The translations under genes were made by a program, and so were the position numbers. A model generated the notes under the pieces. It saw only the letters and a list, made by a program, of their open reading frames with translations. It searched no databases and had not been told where the DNA came from. This document shows positions 36,196-51,100 of a stretch of 64,000 nucleotides of DNA, piece by piece (position 1 is the stretch's first letter; each line of letters opens with the position of its first letter). Origin of the DNA: Syngnathus acus (taxonomy: Eukaryota; Chordata; Actinopteri; Syngnathiformes; Syngnathidae); the NCBI RefSeq assembly GCF_901709675.1, contig NC_051090.1:8699842-8763841 (forward strand), written 5' to 3'.

Positions 36196-39100
36196 ACACA
36201 GATTGGTAGACATGAAATTTTTTGTCCATTTCTCAGTAAAAGCAGTAAAGTGCAGGCCATACTCACTTAAATGATTTTGTACCGATTTAGAAAAAAACCT
36301 GTAGACATTGCATTTGCAGTTGCTTAAATGTTTACTCGTATATTTACACATAATTTTCTAAAGTTTAGACCAAATTGGGCTTTTTATTTTTCGAAGCAGT
36401 TTTATAGGAAATTGAACTGAATGTTGGAGCAGACATTTAAAGTTACATAGCCTACAATGTGTTATTGCACACACACACACACACACACACACACCACACA
36501 GGAGGAGCGGAGACTGCGCTCCCCCTGAAGGCCTGACCTCTGATTTTCTTGTAGTTGCTCAGATTTACAGGTGCCACCGACCTTTGCATCACAGGAAGTC
36601 CCTGGCTTGCCTGGGCCTTTACTCATCATCTCCGCTTCTTCCACCCATTGCTCTTTCTTGTCCCTCTTTTGGTTATTTTCAGCCATCTCAAACACTGCCA
36701 AAAGTGTTCTCAAATATTTTCTAAGTCATATTCTCACAGGATGAGTTTAAAGAAGAGTAGAGCTAATCTGTGAGCAAACAAATGGAGAAAGAAGATGACC
36801 CAAACTATGAGAGAATAAGAATACATGTAAAAACAAAGGTGCATGCTACAAGGCTAGGAAACATGGTGGATAGCTGAGCAGATGATGGTGAAAATTTGAA
36901 TAGAGCCCTAAAAGTCAATAAGACATGATAAAAACTGAAGGAGAATAAAAGGAAAAAAATAAACTTTAAATGAATTAATAAATTAGTAGGTAGATGAAAA
37001 ATCCGAACGAAAACAAAATATACCAGTCAAAACCCATCTTTTATAATTACACTGTTTCCAAGAGCATCAGTTAAACAGTACATCCATTTTATGAGCTTAT
37101 TGACTGTCTTTATAGGTCTTCAGTCACAGGACGGTTGTGGCCCGGCCCACCAGAAAGATTAGTGAAAATAGCCTCTTATACCTAAAAGCCAATTACACCG
37201 CCATTCTTGTAATAATGAACTCATGAACCCAGCTCAATTGAGAAATCGGAATCAATAAAGACAGACTGAGAAGACAAGTGGCACAGTGAGCCAGCTTCAA
37301 TATCAGCTAAGGGAAGCTTCCACAAACAAAAATTTATTTGGATGTCAATAGACTCCGCATGAATCCGTCTCACCCGAGCACACTTGGCTTGTGTTCCTTA
37401 TTTGCAGAGATAGATAGTGATAGAAATAGAACACAAATTCAGCTCCTTAAGATAGATATTTATAGACGTTTTTCAGTAGGATGTCATTTTAATGACAAAA
37501 TAATTCATCTTTGATTCGGCTCGCCATTTGGAAATTGTTCATAATGCAACTATTACTCCCTACAAACTGAACCCAAAGATTCAGAGGTCCTGGGAAGATA
37601 AGTTGTTCACACAAAGAGGCACGCGTGCACAAACACACCTACACACACACACACACATGCAAGAGAACTAAATGGAACCTAACCCAAAATGGGATCAAAG
37701 TCCATTAACCCCTGTAGTCCATTAAGGAGAATTAATTTGCCTGCATATCAAAACGCTATTAAAAGACTGAGGTCAGAGTCAAACGGGGCCAAGATGCTAT
37801 TGATTTTGGAGTTCACATGTCTGCGCAGACAAATGGAATTCCGTACACAGACATTGCCGTCTTACATCACTGTAAGTCAGCGGGAGACGGACATGAGAAA
37901 ATTGTGCTGACAATAACAAGTTAATGCGTGACATCAAACTGTAATTACATCACTAAATGTTTACACAGCACGTTCTTGGTCATTAAGGAACTTTTTTTAA
38001 TTATCCCTTCAAAACTTTATTATTCCACTTGAATGAAGGGATGCTGGACTGGACTGACTTTTCCGGTCCAAAAGCTGCTTTTTGTTTTGCTCTTCGCAGT
38101 AAGCTCACTGTGTGCCAATTCGTGGAATTCTATTGACGCACCTTCGCCTTCTTGATGACACACATCCATAAGTTCCATAGTTCCCATTTCTGAGTTTGAT
38201 GTTTGTGTGCCATTTTAAACAGAGATAAGATTATTTTGTAAACACATACACACTGTGTTTAACGATTCAGGGCCTCAGACCATTGAAAGTTTCCTCTGAT
38301 GTGGACTTTATTGTGCTGCTTGTCCTTTTTCCTGTTAAACACTACCTGGCGCCTTTTTCCTAACATGGGGATAGTGGCACGGGATCCTCAGGATGGGACG
38401 TAACCGATTTCAGCACTTCCTTGCGTCATCTGTCCCTTTCTGTCTGTAGTGCGACTCTTGCATGTTTTATTGTGAGGCCTGGGTAAGGGTAAAAACAAAC
38501 AGGAGCCCGGCTCAGAAGCTTTGATCTCCCGTTTCCTGGTTCATTTTTTACGTCTGTTTCTCACAGAGCATTTTTTGTTCTTTCACTTGATTACCATACA
38601 CTTCCTCACACGTTTTCAGTCCGAACTAAAAGACAATACGTTGCAATATAATGGTCTCATCTTGCAGGAAGCTATTAAAGGCCTTTTGGGTTATTGTGTC
38701 CAATGTTTCTTTGCATTCTGCGCCTCATATAAAGTCATTGAAGAGCAATACAACATGAAATATGGATCTTGCTCGACGGCAAAATGCCCACATTTCACAT
38801 TATCGTGGGTCCTATGGGGATTCTTCTTGCTATGTACCTAACCAACAATTGCAGAGAGCTTAGTCAAACGTGTTGCTTTTCTGTTACAATGGTTGCAAGT
38901 CCAGAGGCTAGAAATTAATCAGAGTCCGGCACTGGGTCCGACTATTGGGATGAACAGCTGGTCCCTCCCCTTGACCCATCTGCTCAGATCGAATAAAAAA
39001 ATTTTTTAAAAACACCTTTAGCAGAACTGCTGTTGTATTTGCCATGATGCTAGACATTGTTAGTTAGACTTAAAGCAGGGCCTGGTTCGTGTTCCAGCTT

Positions 39101-42100
39101 GAGTTTGATATACGATACGAGAGTGTTTAGGATAATGTTAGACACCAACCACATTTGAAACTTTCCGGTTTCTTAACTGGGAGTTCTCTTAAGGGAAACA
39201 CTTGCTGCCCTCATCCTTCCTGGATTGCTGACAGCATTTCAGGTCACTTAATTCAATTCAGCATCCCACATATTGAATATCTACATGATACTTAGAATCT
39301 TATATTGTCAAAATATTTGCTCAACTTAAACAATGATATATAGAATAAGTTGAAATTCCATTCAGAATGCTTCATTTTAGATGAGATCCAAAACAAGAAC
39401 TTTAATTATAATTATATAATTCTTGACAAATTTAGATTGATACAATTATAAGATTTATATAGTTAGTGAGATTTGCTTTTCTAGGCCTTAGTAAATAAAG
39501 AATTAACAGTACTGAAAGTTTTTTTTAGATTTTTGACTTGTTTTCTTCATCCAAAAGTGGGGCAAATATTAACAATGCTACCAAAATCTGGGTATAAAAT
39601 AAACACTTATTCTAACCACCTATGTACTCTAATGATGAGATTTTTGGCTAGTGTGCCACATGTTATGGAACAGAGAAAAGAGTTTTTGCTTCAAATGTAG
39701 TTCTTTAAAAGTTGGACCAGTCACCTGTCATTACACATAGCCTTGCATCTGCCAGTGAGGTTCTGGTATCAGAAGCCGTTTAGAGAACATATGGCGGGAT
39801 CTGAGTCACATCACTTCCTGACCACATACACAACACATGTGAAATAATTGGAGCATGTTTGGGGGTATTTAGACAGACATACGAAGAATAAAGGCTCCTA
39901 TCCAACATTAAACGGCTGAGGGGGCGAAAGTGTCAAAGAAATGGACAGATCGAGTGGGTAGTCTGGCCAAGTGCGTGTTTGAATGTAACAGTTGGGGCGC
40001 TGATGACAGAGTGGTCTTTGGGAATTTAAGAGTGAGGGCTCAGAAGTGGGTGTTTCCCCCGACTCAGAACTTTGCCAGGAAGGAAGGCTTTGGCTTTCAA
40101 AGCGTCCACAGCTTTATTTATATTACATATTTTCATCGCCAGCACTCTTTTCAAAGGCAGGAGAGGGATGTTTTTCAATTTTCAAAACTTTTTGGGCTCG
40201 TGTCTTTTTCCCTTCGCTGTCCACTATAATCTATTTGTTTCCGGAGTGTGTTTGACAGAAGTCTGCATGGGGGATTGTCAGAGTAAAGTCAGAGTAATCA
40301 ACATTGCGTAATTGTTTTTTGTGCTTCACCTGTTGTCCAGTGGGGGAAAGAGAACTAAACTAATTGAACAATAGTTGAAAGGTCTGTGTGTTGAAAGATG
40401 TCATCAACACACCATGAAGACGTTCAGAACTTTTCGTCAAAGTACCCTTTGTTCTTCTTTTATTATTAAAACCAAATGCAATGTGATACATAAACCTAAA
40501 AGTTTTCCCAGGACGAGGCACCCGGGGCATCGTTAACCATCATTAAGACGAGACAGCTACTGATAAATTAGTCATCCATCAAAGGCTCCCATATTATCTT
40601 GTGTCCCCCGATCATTATTGGAAGCAAACAATTGTGTCGCCTGGTACTCGGTCAAACTCCCACCATGTCCCATTGCAGCTTCCTCCTGGGGATGAGACAC
40701 CCACACGACCAATCAGTATCCGTGCCTCAGTGGAATGAAACAATCAAAGACGAGGCTTCACTCATCTTGTACAACATGTGAAGAAAATGTCCAGCTCCTA
40801 TCCTAGATGCATGGAACTTCCTGATATGCAGTTAGGTAGATGGTGGTCTTAAGGAAAGTGCACAGAGACTTCTAGTGTATTTTGATGACATACATAAATC
40901 AACAAGTTGCAAATTGGCTTATTTAATTGATTTAATTAGTTTATCTACTTGATTGAAAATATTTCAATATTCTGCAACGGGTCTATGAATCACTGCGTGG
41001 TTTGGGTTCTGAATACATTAAAGAAATTCCGATTGAATATACTAAACCCAGTAGAGCGCTTAAAAACCTTTTACCCCGTAAATTTGATTGATTTTGGTCT
41101 TTTTAGCATTTTTAAATCAATTTCAGAGTCTTTTGTTAATTTTAGAAATCTACCTTCATTTCTTAACTTTTACGAATTTCTTTTCTTTTCTTCTACTAAT
41201 GTGTTTATATGTCCATGTCCATTATTTTAGTAGTTTTAGTCAAATTTTGGTCTTCTCGAAATTCTTGGTTCTCATGAACATGCATTTATAGGGGGAAAGG
41301 ATGAGACGAGATGGCTTGGTAAGACTTAGAATTGGGACTCAGCAAAATGGTGACATCAGGTACCCTTTAGCTCCTGTTCCCATCGGTGGGATACTTAATT
41401 AATTAAGAGGGGCTTGCCAGTTGTCCTGGGACTCTGGGGTAATCATACAGGGGAAATAACAGCATGTGGAGCTGTGTGGCAGTAGCAGTGAGAATTCCCT
41501 GATGCTGTTGTCATTGTTGATTAATTTGTCTGTATAGATCCTGACACCATTATGCTTGTGTCCCGTGTTTCATTTCATCACTGTGTGGGAAGTGTGTGTG
41601 TGTTTAGAGTGAATCGCAGCGTGCCTGCTATTAGTGTGTTAACATGCCATACAATGTGTAGCAGCAGCAAGCGCATATAAACAAGATGGTGATGCCTGAT
41701 AAGAAAAGGGGACATTCCTGGTGACAAATGTATGATGGCGTCCTGGGACAGGGTGGCAGCGGGTGGCTCTGTGAGGAAGTGTATTGATTAGCCTTATTAC
41801 CCAAAGCATCCGTCTTGGGAACGGCAGAGAGAGATAGGAGGGGTGGGGAAATTAGCCGGACACCACCACTGTTGACGGACTGATTACTCTAGGGGCCCAG
41901 ACGAGAACAAATGGACCCCACATGTCCGCACATACATGTGCGCTCACACATGTACCCACATGCAAATTGTCATTGAGGCCTACTTATATTTTTGTATTAA
42001 TCTGGCACAGTTTTACGTTTTAGAGAATGATCGTGTGCAGTTTAAAACATGACACACATACACATAGGATACAAAATTAACCTATTCTTCATAATCTAAA

Positions 42101-44500
42101 ATATTTATTTATTTATTTTTAATTTTTTTATTTATTTATGTAAATTTTTGCTGCTGACATCTTTTCCTTCCTGTCGCACATCTTCCCGTACTGTTAGTGC
42201 AACTATCTCAATTGAATTTGCTTGTCATTTTTTACTAGGCCACATTCTACCAGTGTGTGCGTGATTTACTTTATTCATTTCCGGCCATTAATCTGTTTGC
42301 CTCTCCACGCTACCCTTCAATTTTGGTGTTAATCACATTTCGCTGTAATGATCTATCTTTCAGGAGCTTATTGATGAAACCACCTCAATTACTTAGCTCA
42401 ATATTTCCAACATTAGTTGGCCTTAGAAGTGTTGCACGCAGCCATTTATCTGCATGGGTTTTTAAGAGGTATAAAATCGGCTGCAAAGTGCATTCATATT
42501 TTATTCTATTCAGACGTTGCTTAGCTGATGGGTTGCCGGTAATTCATCCCCCTTAAGTAGGTATAATAGCCTGATGAGCACAGACGTTCCTGATAGGAAA
42601 GTGGTCTCTATGGAAGGGCTTGCTGAGCCATAAACAATTCAATAACCAGTTTTACTGTCAAGCAGCTATGAAATATTGTGCTTGTTTTCTTACACAGAGA
42701 CAAAAATGATGATAAAATGCTTTTTCTGATACTTTTGGGTTTTTTTTCACCGATTCTGCATTATCACTTCTTGTTTGTGGCTGATGGGGGGGAGATTACT
42801 TTTGTGAAGTGCTGACTTGCGTGACACTCGGTATGTTTGGGTCACCATTGGGGTGACCATCTTGGTACTGTAAAGATGAGGTCATTTTATTTTGCTGTTT
42901 CACATTTTTCTTCTCAGTGACCCAAACAGCAGCACATAAAGGTATCCAGCATTATCACCAACAACCTATATAAACGGGTTCCTTCTTTCAAAATATATTG
43001 AATAAATAATATTGGTCATTGAAATCAAATGTTCACCACTATGAATGATATTTTGATGCATTGAAGGCTCTATGTAATGCTTGTGTGTTTATTGTCCACT
43101 TAACAGAGGAAGATAACAATTTCTAAATGTTTTCTAGTGGCATTATTCTTGGTTAAGATAAGCTCCTGCTTTATTAAGGCTCCCCAGTCGGAGGAAGACG
43201 GTTGTTGCTATGTTAGAGATCAATCAATAGCCATCTTCCCATCACCTTACTGTAAGCATGCTAAAGTATTTATGAATTAATTGACTTCCTTTATCCGAAG
43301 GTAAGAAGCGTATCACCACATTGTAAACTGTGGTGTGCTGGTCAATTATGTTTGTAACAATGCTTTGTGCCAAAAGTAATGTAGTGAGATAAATTGCATA
43401 AAGTTTGAAAACCTTGATTTCCCACCAGTGGTGGTCAAGCAAAAAAAATGTTTGCTCAAATTATCTCAAAATAATCTCAGGGGACTCTTTAATTTGCAAT
43501 TAACTGTTAAAGAATTTGGATTTTTCAAATTATGCCAATTTCTACTACTGATTCCTTTTCTTTTAAAATGGTGTGTTCAGGGCAACCACTCCACTTTCTT
43601 TCTTATGACATCACATACACATTTGCCTTGGAAGACACTTCACCCTTGGGTGGTATTCAAAAAGGCGAGGGGGAAACCTAACTTTTTAAAATGGGAAACA
43701 TGTTGGACAAGCCTCTTCCCCTATTATGGTCAAGTGACTGTGGGAGGAGACCTAGCTGTGTAACTAACCACCTTGACATAATATTGTGGTTTGACCAGAA
43801 CTTATGATGGTGAGGTTGGATAAGAAGAAAGAGATGCTGGCTGATGGAGGTTTGCCTACAAGCTAAAAGTTCTCCGTGGCTTTTTTGGAAATACAAGAGG
43901 AATGTGAACACTTCTCCTCATTTGCTGTGAATGGAAATGTGTCATTAAGTGAAATATACAGATTCCGTTTGCGAGCCGTGTGTGTGTGTGTGCTTGTTCA
44001 TGTCTGTGTGTATGGGGGGGGATTCTGCTTTGGCACTTAACCACTGAGTTCACCACCTTCCAGCTGTGATATTAACTCTTCTCTTTTAGGTGAGACCACA
44101 CGTGAAGACCTTTAACTCCTGAAAAGTGAAACCAAGAGTATATTTAGGGGAAAAAAAAACCTCTCCTGACTGTGACTTTTCTTGCAGAGATTGATGATCC
44201 CTCATGTCAAGACCAGTAAAAAGTACACAAGGGCGGAGTAACATGAAATACCTTAATTATCGCTTCATTTTCTTGCTGCATTTTTGGTACAAATGGATGA
44301 GAATACTGTATGGACTTTGACTGGAGTCCTCATACCCAATTCCCCAGACCAACTTAAAAGTACGGGTGAGTGGAGTGAATGTACAGGGCCCCCCTCCATC
44401 TGCACTGACCCTGGAGTTGCATCTCTCAGGTCTCCCCGAATTACTCATTCCGTGTCTGTGTTTTTAACAACACTCATTTTCTCAAGGGATATAGAGTTCA
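36196..44500. other. Non-coding stretch, no gene seen
   Basis: Unique sequence with short CA runs (36469-36494, 37637-37657). Around 37130-37330 there is a repeat-free section with motifs such as AAGCCAATTACACCGCC and CAATTGAG that could be a conserved element. The overlapping frames at 39930-40311 and the frame at 43428-43763 show no known domain. No RNA gene was recognised. Confidence 0.45.
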
Positions 44501-44529
44501 ACTTCACTAGACGAGTTGTCTAGTGAAGT
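44501..44529. repeat. Perfect 12-bp hairpin
   Basis: ACTTCACTAGAC, a 5-base loop GAGTT, then GTCTAGTGAAGT. The symmetry is exact. It is not followed by a T tract, and nothing nearby suggests a gene end, so its role is unknown. Confidence 0.8.
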
Positions 44530-44592
44530 GAATATTTTGTGAGATAAAACATGTCTTTTTACATGTTATACCTTTCCTGAATTTAAGAGCCT

Positions 44593-44645
44593 GATAATAA
44601 TAATAATAATAATAATAATAATCATCATAATAATAATAATAATAA
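44593..44645. repeat. (AAT)n microsatellite
   Basis: An AAT run interrupted by ATCATC. The minus-strand poly-Tyr frame at 44507-44713 is its translation. Confidence 0.95.
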
Positions 44646-47600
44646 AGTTCACACTGAATGTGACGCGTTTTAATATAAGTTATTGATAACCCATGTGGAT
44701 GTAAAGTGAGCATTTGCGTGTTTGTGCACTTGACAACATTATCTGCATCCTCTGTGGGCTAGGCCACATTTCCGTCAGGACATTTCCAAAATAACTGACC
44801 CATCCCCCTTTCCCTCCTCACACCCTGCATACTCACACACTTGTTGCTTCCTTTTAAACAGAGCAGCGCATCGATCAAGTCCTGGTCTGGGTTTTTAATC
44901 TCTTCCTGAGATAGCCAGGAGGAACCTGAGCGGAAGAACATGCAAATCGTATTGAAAGCATTATTTTATCTTGTCCACGTTGACGTATGCAGAGTCACAC
45001 AGACACATAAAGTATCATGTCAGAAATGCACACAACAAGATCCATTTGGTGAAAATGTTATGAATTGTTAGAATTATTTACATATACATGCAGAGACACA
45101 TAATCAAGAAATACACACATCTTCAATATACGTACGCACAACATATGAAAAAAAAAAACTGCTTAAAAAAGCAGTTGCTGCTTTGCTCAAAGACACTTGG
45201 GACAAAAAATGTCTCTTTCAAGAAACCAGATCCAGTTCCTAAGTATCGTACGTAATAAACATTTGTTTTGAATAATCCGGTCCCTTGTTGGTCATGAAGG
45301 AGCCAGCTTCCTGTCCAACCTAAATGAGCAACTTCCACCCCCTATTGTCTACATGAACGTATTTCTTAACATGATTGGATAAATCTGTATATGTTTCCTG
45401 ACAGAAGCATATTTTTAGAGAAACACTTAAAGTGCAAACCTACATTAAAGTCCCCGTGGAGGCTAATAGTTTGAACCATATCAACAGACCATTTCCTCTT
45501 GCCAGTATTCCGAATAATTTCCTATTGTCTGTCTGGTTGTATTGTTCGAGCAGCGCAACAAAGTTCTTCACTTACCTGCATGAAAAACACATTTCACCCC
45601 AGCTACCTTTAACTGATGATATATTGTTTGTTTTGTCCTTCAGGGGGACCAAAAAGCTAGAAAAAACTTTTCTGACAATGTTTAATGGTACAAAATAAAA
45701 GTCTACTTGCAGTTCTTTCTAAATATGCTTTGTGCGGTTTAATTTTCTGCATTGAGTCCAGCGAGACTATTTCTGTTTCAGTGTTCACCCACAACGGCAC
45801 AAACGTCCTTTTTTACACATGTCTTTTCTACATGTACTGAAACTGTGGCCCACATTTTTGAATGTATTTGCTTGAAGTGTTGTTTTCCAAATACAGAGAT
45901 TTTTTTTTCTGTTTTGTATCTATGTTCAAATTCAACAGGCATATAATGTAAATAAAACATAATTACTTTGGATAGACCCGTCAAAAATCAGAAGACTGAG
46001 AAATCAAATAAATTTAATTACTGAGTGTGTGCTGATTTATAAATATAAAAATATTTTCTGCACATGTGTGTTTTGGCCCAAAATGGCCGAATGTTCAGAA
46101 TGTCTCCAACATCATGGTTACGGCAGAACAACATCAAAACATAAGCAGATGTTTTACTGGCTTGAATGTAAACAGGGAAATGTGTTTTACATGTTAATAC
46201 TGAACTTGCTTGATTCATGTCTTTCACTTAGCACACACAATAAACACATGATGACATGCCAAAGCCTGCCATGAAGGTTGATCTATCTCATAATTAGGAG
46301 AGAAGGTTTTTTTTTTTAAAGTCCTCATCACAAGTCCTACAGCTCCCAGCTATAAGAAGCACCAGGCTGGGCTCGTTTTTCTTGACCCACAAGCCTGTTC
46401 AGATATTTCCTGAGGAAAACACACCACCTCAAGCTAGACCGGCCCGCTCGCTGCTGAGGCAGCAGCAGTTTGAGCCCGCTATCCACCACAGTCTCACTCT
46501 CTCCCTTTTATTTCCTTCTTCCGCTTCTTGTTCCTCCTGTGTCGCACTCAGGTTAAGCCACAGTCACTTATTTTTTACTTTGCAACCATTCTTCTCTAAT
46601 AGGACTTGATACTATTACACTAGGCAACATTAGACAGCAAATCAAATCAATAAAACTTGCTCTTAACATGTTTGAGGGAGACCATAATTAATTTTACAAG
46701 TCATAGGAAACTACAGCATATTCGGGTCTGTTTGAACAGGTGTCTTTGTAACTTGGGAGCATGCCATAACCATAAAGTGATGGCTGAAGAAAATTGGTAA
46801 TAAGTCTTTAATTCCTGAAATTGTATTTAATCCGTTCAGATTGCCTAAATGTAATAGGATATTGACTGAAACATTTAGTGCCAATGTTTTTCAAACCGTA
46901 AAATAGTTTGCTCCAACATTAAATCATGCTCACAAGGTCAACTGGAAACCAGATTGTCTGTATATGTATAAATTCACGTGTGAATGGTTGTTTATCCATA
47001 TTTTTGCTCCTGTGGCTCTGATAAAGTAGATGAGTAGATTAACAGATAACATCCAAATATTATTTCCAAGCCATGATGGCAAATACCACTTAGGTTAAAC
47101 AAGCATATGGGATTGAGAGACGCATAAGAAGTCACGTTAATAAATGAATGCTAAAAGTGTCGGCATAATAACATAATGTCAAATAAACATCGTCTGATCA
47201 TTTAGTAATTTTTTATTTGACATTGTCATTGTATGACCTAGCACTTTGCCATGCTGTGATTCCCATGCTACAGAACGAGACTTGACTTTGTCTGTTGACC
47301 CAAATGACTCCTTCCAAAAGATTGCAAAGATGATTGAAGAACCACATTGTTTAAGGGTTGATAGTCCGCCATCTCCACACATAGGGGCCAAATCACAAAT
47401 ATGCCATTTAGGTGTTATTTTAACACAAACAAATTGAATTTGTGGCATGAGAAATGAAAGTGCATTTTATAAATTTGCCCTATTAATCATTTTGTAATTT
47501 TGAAATGGCAAGCTATTTCATTTTGGATCAAAACTATTCAGGTCCTGATTGACCCAGGACCGCTTCTCTTGTTGAGGCCAGAGCAAGTCAAGGCAAAAAG

Positions 47601-48015
47601 ACCCATTACATCGTGGGGTCTATCTCACTTGGCGTCAGGACCATCCCACTTAGCATGAAGGATGACTCTATCTGTCCCCTGTCTCATTTTGCCTGTCCGA
47701 ACGCCCCAATGGCCTGAGACCACCTGCTCATCGACTGCAGTGATTTGTCAAAACCTGATCCCAGAGATGATAATTGATTTAATTGGAGCTGATAAATGGC
47801 AGTCCTTCATAGAGTATGGATCATAAGTTGGTGACAGTCTGGGGGATAATGAGGAAAGTTTATGGGTCAAAAGCCAACATGATCTTGCTGTGGGATGGCA
47901 AAGCTGTTTGTGAGGTCTATGCTAGGTACGTATTTTCTTAAATTGCTTCGGCAGGGCAAATGGCAAATGATGAATTTAAAAGTGCAGTTCAACTCCAGCT
48001 AGCCTTGAAGTTACA
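44646..48015. other. Non-coding stretch, no gene seen
   Basis: Unique sequence. The section 47520-47800 has balanced composition and no repeats but no recognisable exon. The short frames carry no motif. Confidence 0.45.
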
Positions 48016-48104
48016 GGTGTGTGTGTGTGCGTGCGTGTATATATATATATATATATATATACATATATATATACATATATACGTATATATACGTATGTGT
48101 ATAT

Positions 48105-48151
<47 letters not shown>

Positions 48152-48180
48152 ACGTATACACACACACATACACACACTCA
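48016..48180. repeat. Compound GT-TA-CA microsatellite with mirror symmetry
   Basis: A GT run passes into a long TA run with GTATAC interruptions and then into a CA run. The whole tract is close to self-complementary. The Tyr-Ile frames on both strands (47976-48396) are artefacts of it. Confidence 0.95.
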
Positions 48181-51100
48181 TCTACACACACGTTTGTGTG
48201 GATGTGGGGGCTGATGGGGGGACACGAAAGGAAAGGAAAAGACGCGAAAGGAAAGACAAGAACAAAAAACACTTTGAGAAGAAGAAGGAAAAAGAAGGTG
48301 AAGGGGGTGAAGAGAGGAAAAGATTGCCGGGCCAAAAGCACACGGGGGCCAAATAGGCGAGCTGAAGAACAAGAGCAAATGACTCTAGGAAGTTAGTGGT
48401 GAAGCTGAAGAAAGAAACGGTGAGTTTGTAGGGTGTGGGCTGCCAGGATCCGATTCCCACATTCTTCCTATCACCACACCTAAGTCCTTAATTGTGTGAC
48501 CACAGACAAAGTAGTGCAGAGACCGCAGCACTCCTGTTGGCCGACGTTTGGCTGCCGAAAACCTCGCTGTTTAAATTGGTTGGTGATCCTGTCTGCATGC
48601 GAGTGGGCTTTTTGGAGCGAGCAAGAGGGAAGAAAGGAATGAAAAATAAAACCAGGCAAAGACAGGAGAAACAAATGGGAGAAAATCCTTTTCGGAATTT
48701 GAGCTTGGCGAGGGCAACTGAGAAAATAAATATGTACAAAGTTTCCTCAAATCAAATTACCACCACACCATCAGTATGTCAAATGTTTGAGAAGGAGAGT
48801 GGCGCCTAACATTTCAATTATATCTTGTTAACATATACTTGAATGTAGTTTATCTTCCCCACTTGGTCAGATACTGCAGCCAAGGGATGAATGAAGTTTG
48901 CACATAAACACAATGTGGGTATCTACTTACAGCTGGTGAAACGGTAATAAGCAGTGCAAGAATTGCCCTTTACAGTCACGCTTTGAACATGTTTTTTTAC
49001 ATATGCAATGGATATCAGAGTGAGAAAACTATGTCTAAGGGTTAGTATATCAGGGGACAAAATGATAAGCCCGACACTTATGCATATAGGCTAGCTTGGA
49101 TTTTGTCATCAAAATGAAAGCACCGTTCATTGAGAAATAAGGAAACTGTTGGTAAAATCTACACAACACATTGTCAGTCAATAGGGACTCATCCCTAAGG
49201 GGACAAACAAAGCAAAACATTGCACAAGACTCATTTTATAATTAATATATTTTATAATTCAGTAAAATATGGAAAGGCCAGTGGAAGCATGAAGGGGTGG
49301 CAGTGGTCAGGTAACTCGATCATTTTGCCCTTTTTCCACACACACAGCAGACATTTTCAGCACTCCTAATTTCCCACAAGAAACATAACAATGAAAGGGT
49401 TCAAGTATAATCACATGGGCCCTCACCTTTAAAACAAACAAGCACTTGAAACTGGCGGTTGCTGCTGAAACACTACTTCATTACACACCCATGTATTAAA
49501 AAAGACGCTACAAATGTTGAGAAAGTGCAGGGCAGCAGAAAGGCTGGGTGTTGTGAAGTGTGTGTCGACGGGTGAAAGAAGGGGGCGGGGTGCTATCCAA
49601 GACATAGAAAACTCAGTGAGAACATTATTTTTCTGGAGGTCAACAGGCCTCAAAGCCCCAACACTGCCCCCCACACTCCCGAGTCCACTCGACACGCCAT
49701 TCCTGATCAATAAACCTCTATTTTCTCCCCCACACAAGGTTTCCCATTCAATACAGCTGCCACTGGCTTTAAAAACATAGAAGCATGATCCATTTATTAT
49801 TGGCTCTTACTATGATCTATCTCCTCACACCACCGCCGCCACCACCTCTTTATGTTGCTGCCTATTGGGGAATGGAGTTGGGTGGGGGTTCTTTTCGTCT
49901 AATGCACACACTTTGTATTGACAGGCCTTCAGCGAATCAGTCGTCACACAGCGTGTGTGAATGCAGCATTGAACCAAATTAGATTCAGATGCTTCTTTGC
50001 CGGTTCTTCAAAACAACAGACACGCGATGTTTGTAAAACCGTCATTGTGGTGTTTTAATAGCAAAGTATAGTGACGACTTATTACAGAAAGTTTCTTTCG
50101 TGGGTGGCCAAACAGAACTGAATCTATGAAGCGTTCCTGAGAATTAAAACTTTGACACGCTGTTTTTTTTTCTTTTTCTTAGTTTTGATAGGAACAATGA
50201 GTGCCAAGACACATGTTCAGAAATGCAAGAACCTCAGCATGATTCAAGTAAAGTACTTTTGAGTATGTAGGAAATAATCTGCGAGGTGTCTGCGTGTTGA
50301 AAGGCAACACTGAGTGACAGCATGGCTTTTGTATTTGCACAAGGTTTGCATTTATGCACATTTGTCTCATTCGCTCTATATTACACCATATGGCATTCCC
50401 ACAATTTAGCATGTATATGGTCTTTGCCAAACCAAAGCTGGCTCACCCTTTTCTCAGGAGGACAAAGCTGTCAGCCTTCTGGCCGACTTGACCTGACCGC
50501 TTTGGAGGTCCTCAATGTGGCACACTTCCTGCCAACTTTTAATAGCCACACACAACCTCAGAACGTGAGGTGCACTGCTCTATAAAAAATAATAATAATA
50601 ATAAATGTTAATGACAAATGGCCAACAAAATAGCCTACCGGATTTTGAACTAATGGAAGCTTTGTGGGTCATACCTTCAAATATGAGAAAAATACCTCAT
50701 GTCACCATTATAGTGACCAAGATAATCATGACCATAAGAATTATCCTAGCACTGTCTGTTTGAGCAACAGTTATAGATTTGTCTTCTTCATTTTCTTCTT
50801 CTAGGTTTGTCTTCATTTTGCTTTATTTTTGTAGTTATTACAAAAAGTAGAAGTTATCACAAAGACAAAGACAAAGACACCCTCGCGACTTAGGTGTCAG
50901 CTTAAAACTTGCTTACAATAGGATGTTTTGGCATATCAGCGGAAATACGTTGAAGGCAACCATTTTGTCATCATGATAAATTGGACCGGCTGACAGATCA
51001 CTTCTCACCGCTACTCTCTTTTTTTTTCTCTTTTGCTCTATTCCGTTGCTCTCGCTGATCTTTCCTCCACAACAATTAGTTTCCCTATAAGTGGGAATCT

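Noticed and set aside
47976-48396. Overlapping 111-125-codon frames rich in Tyr, Ile, His and Thr
   Set aside because: They read the GT-TA-CA compound repeat and a purine-rich stretch; no domain is present.
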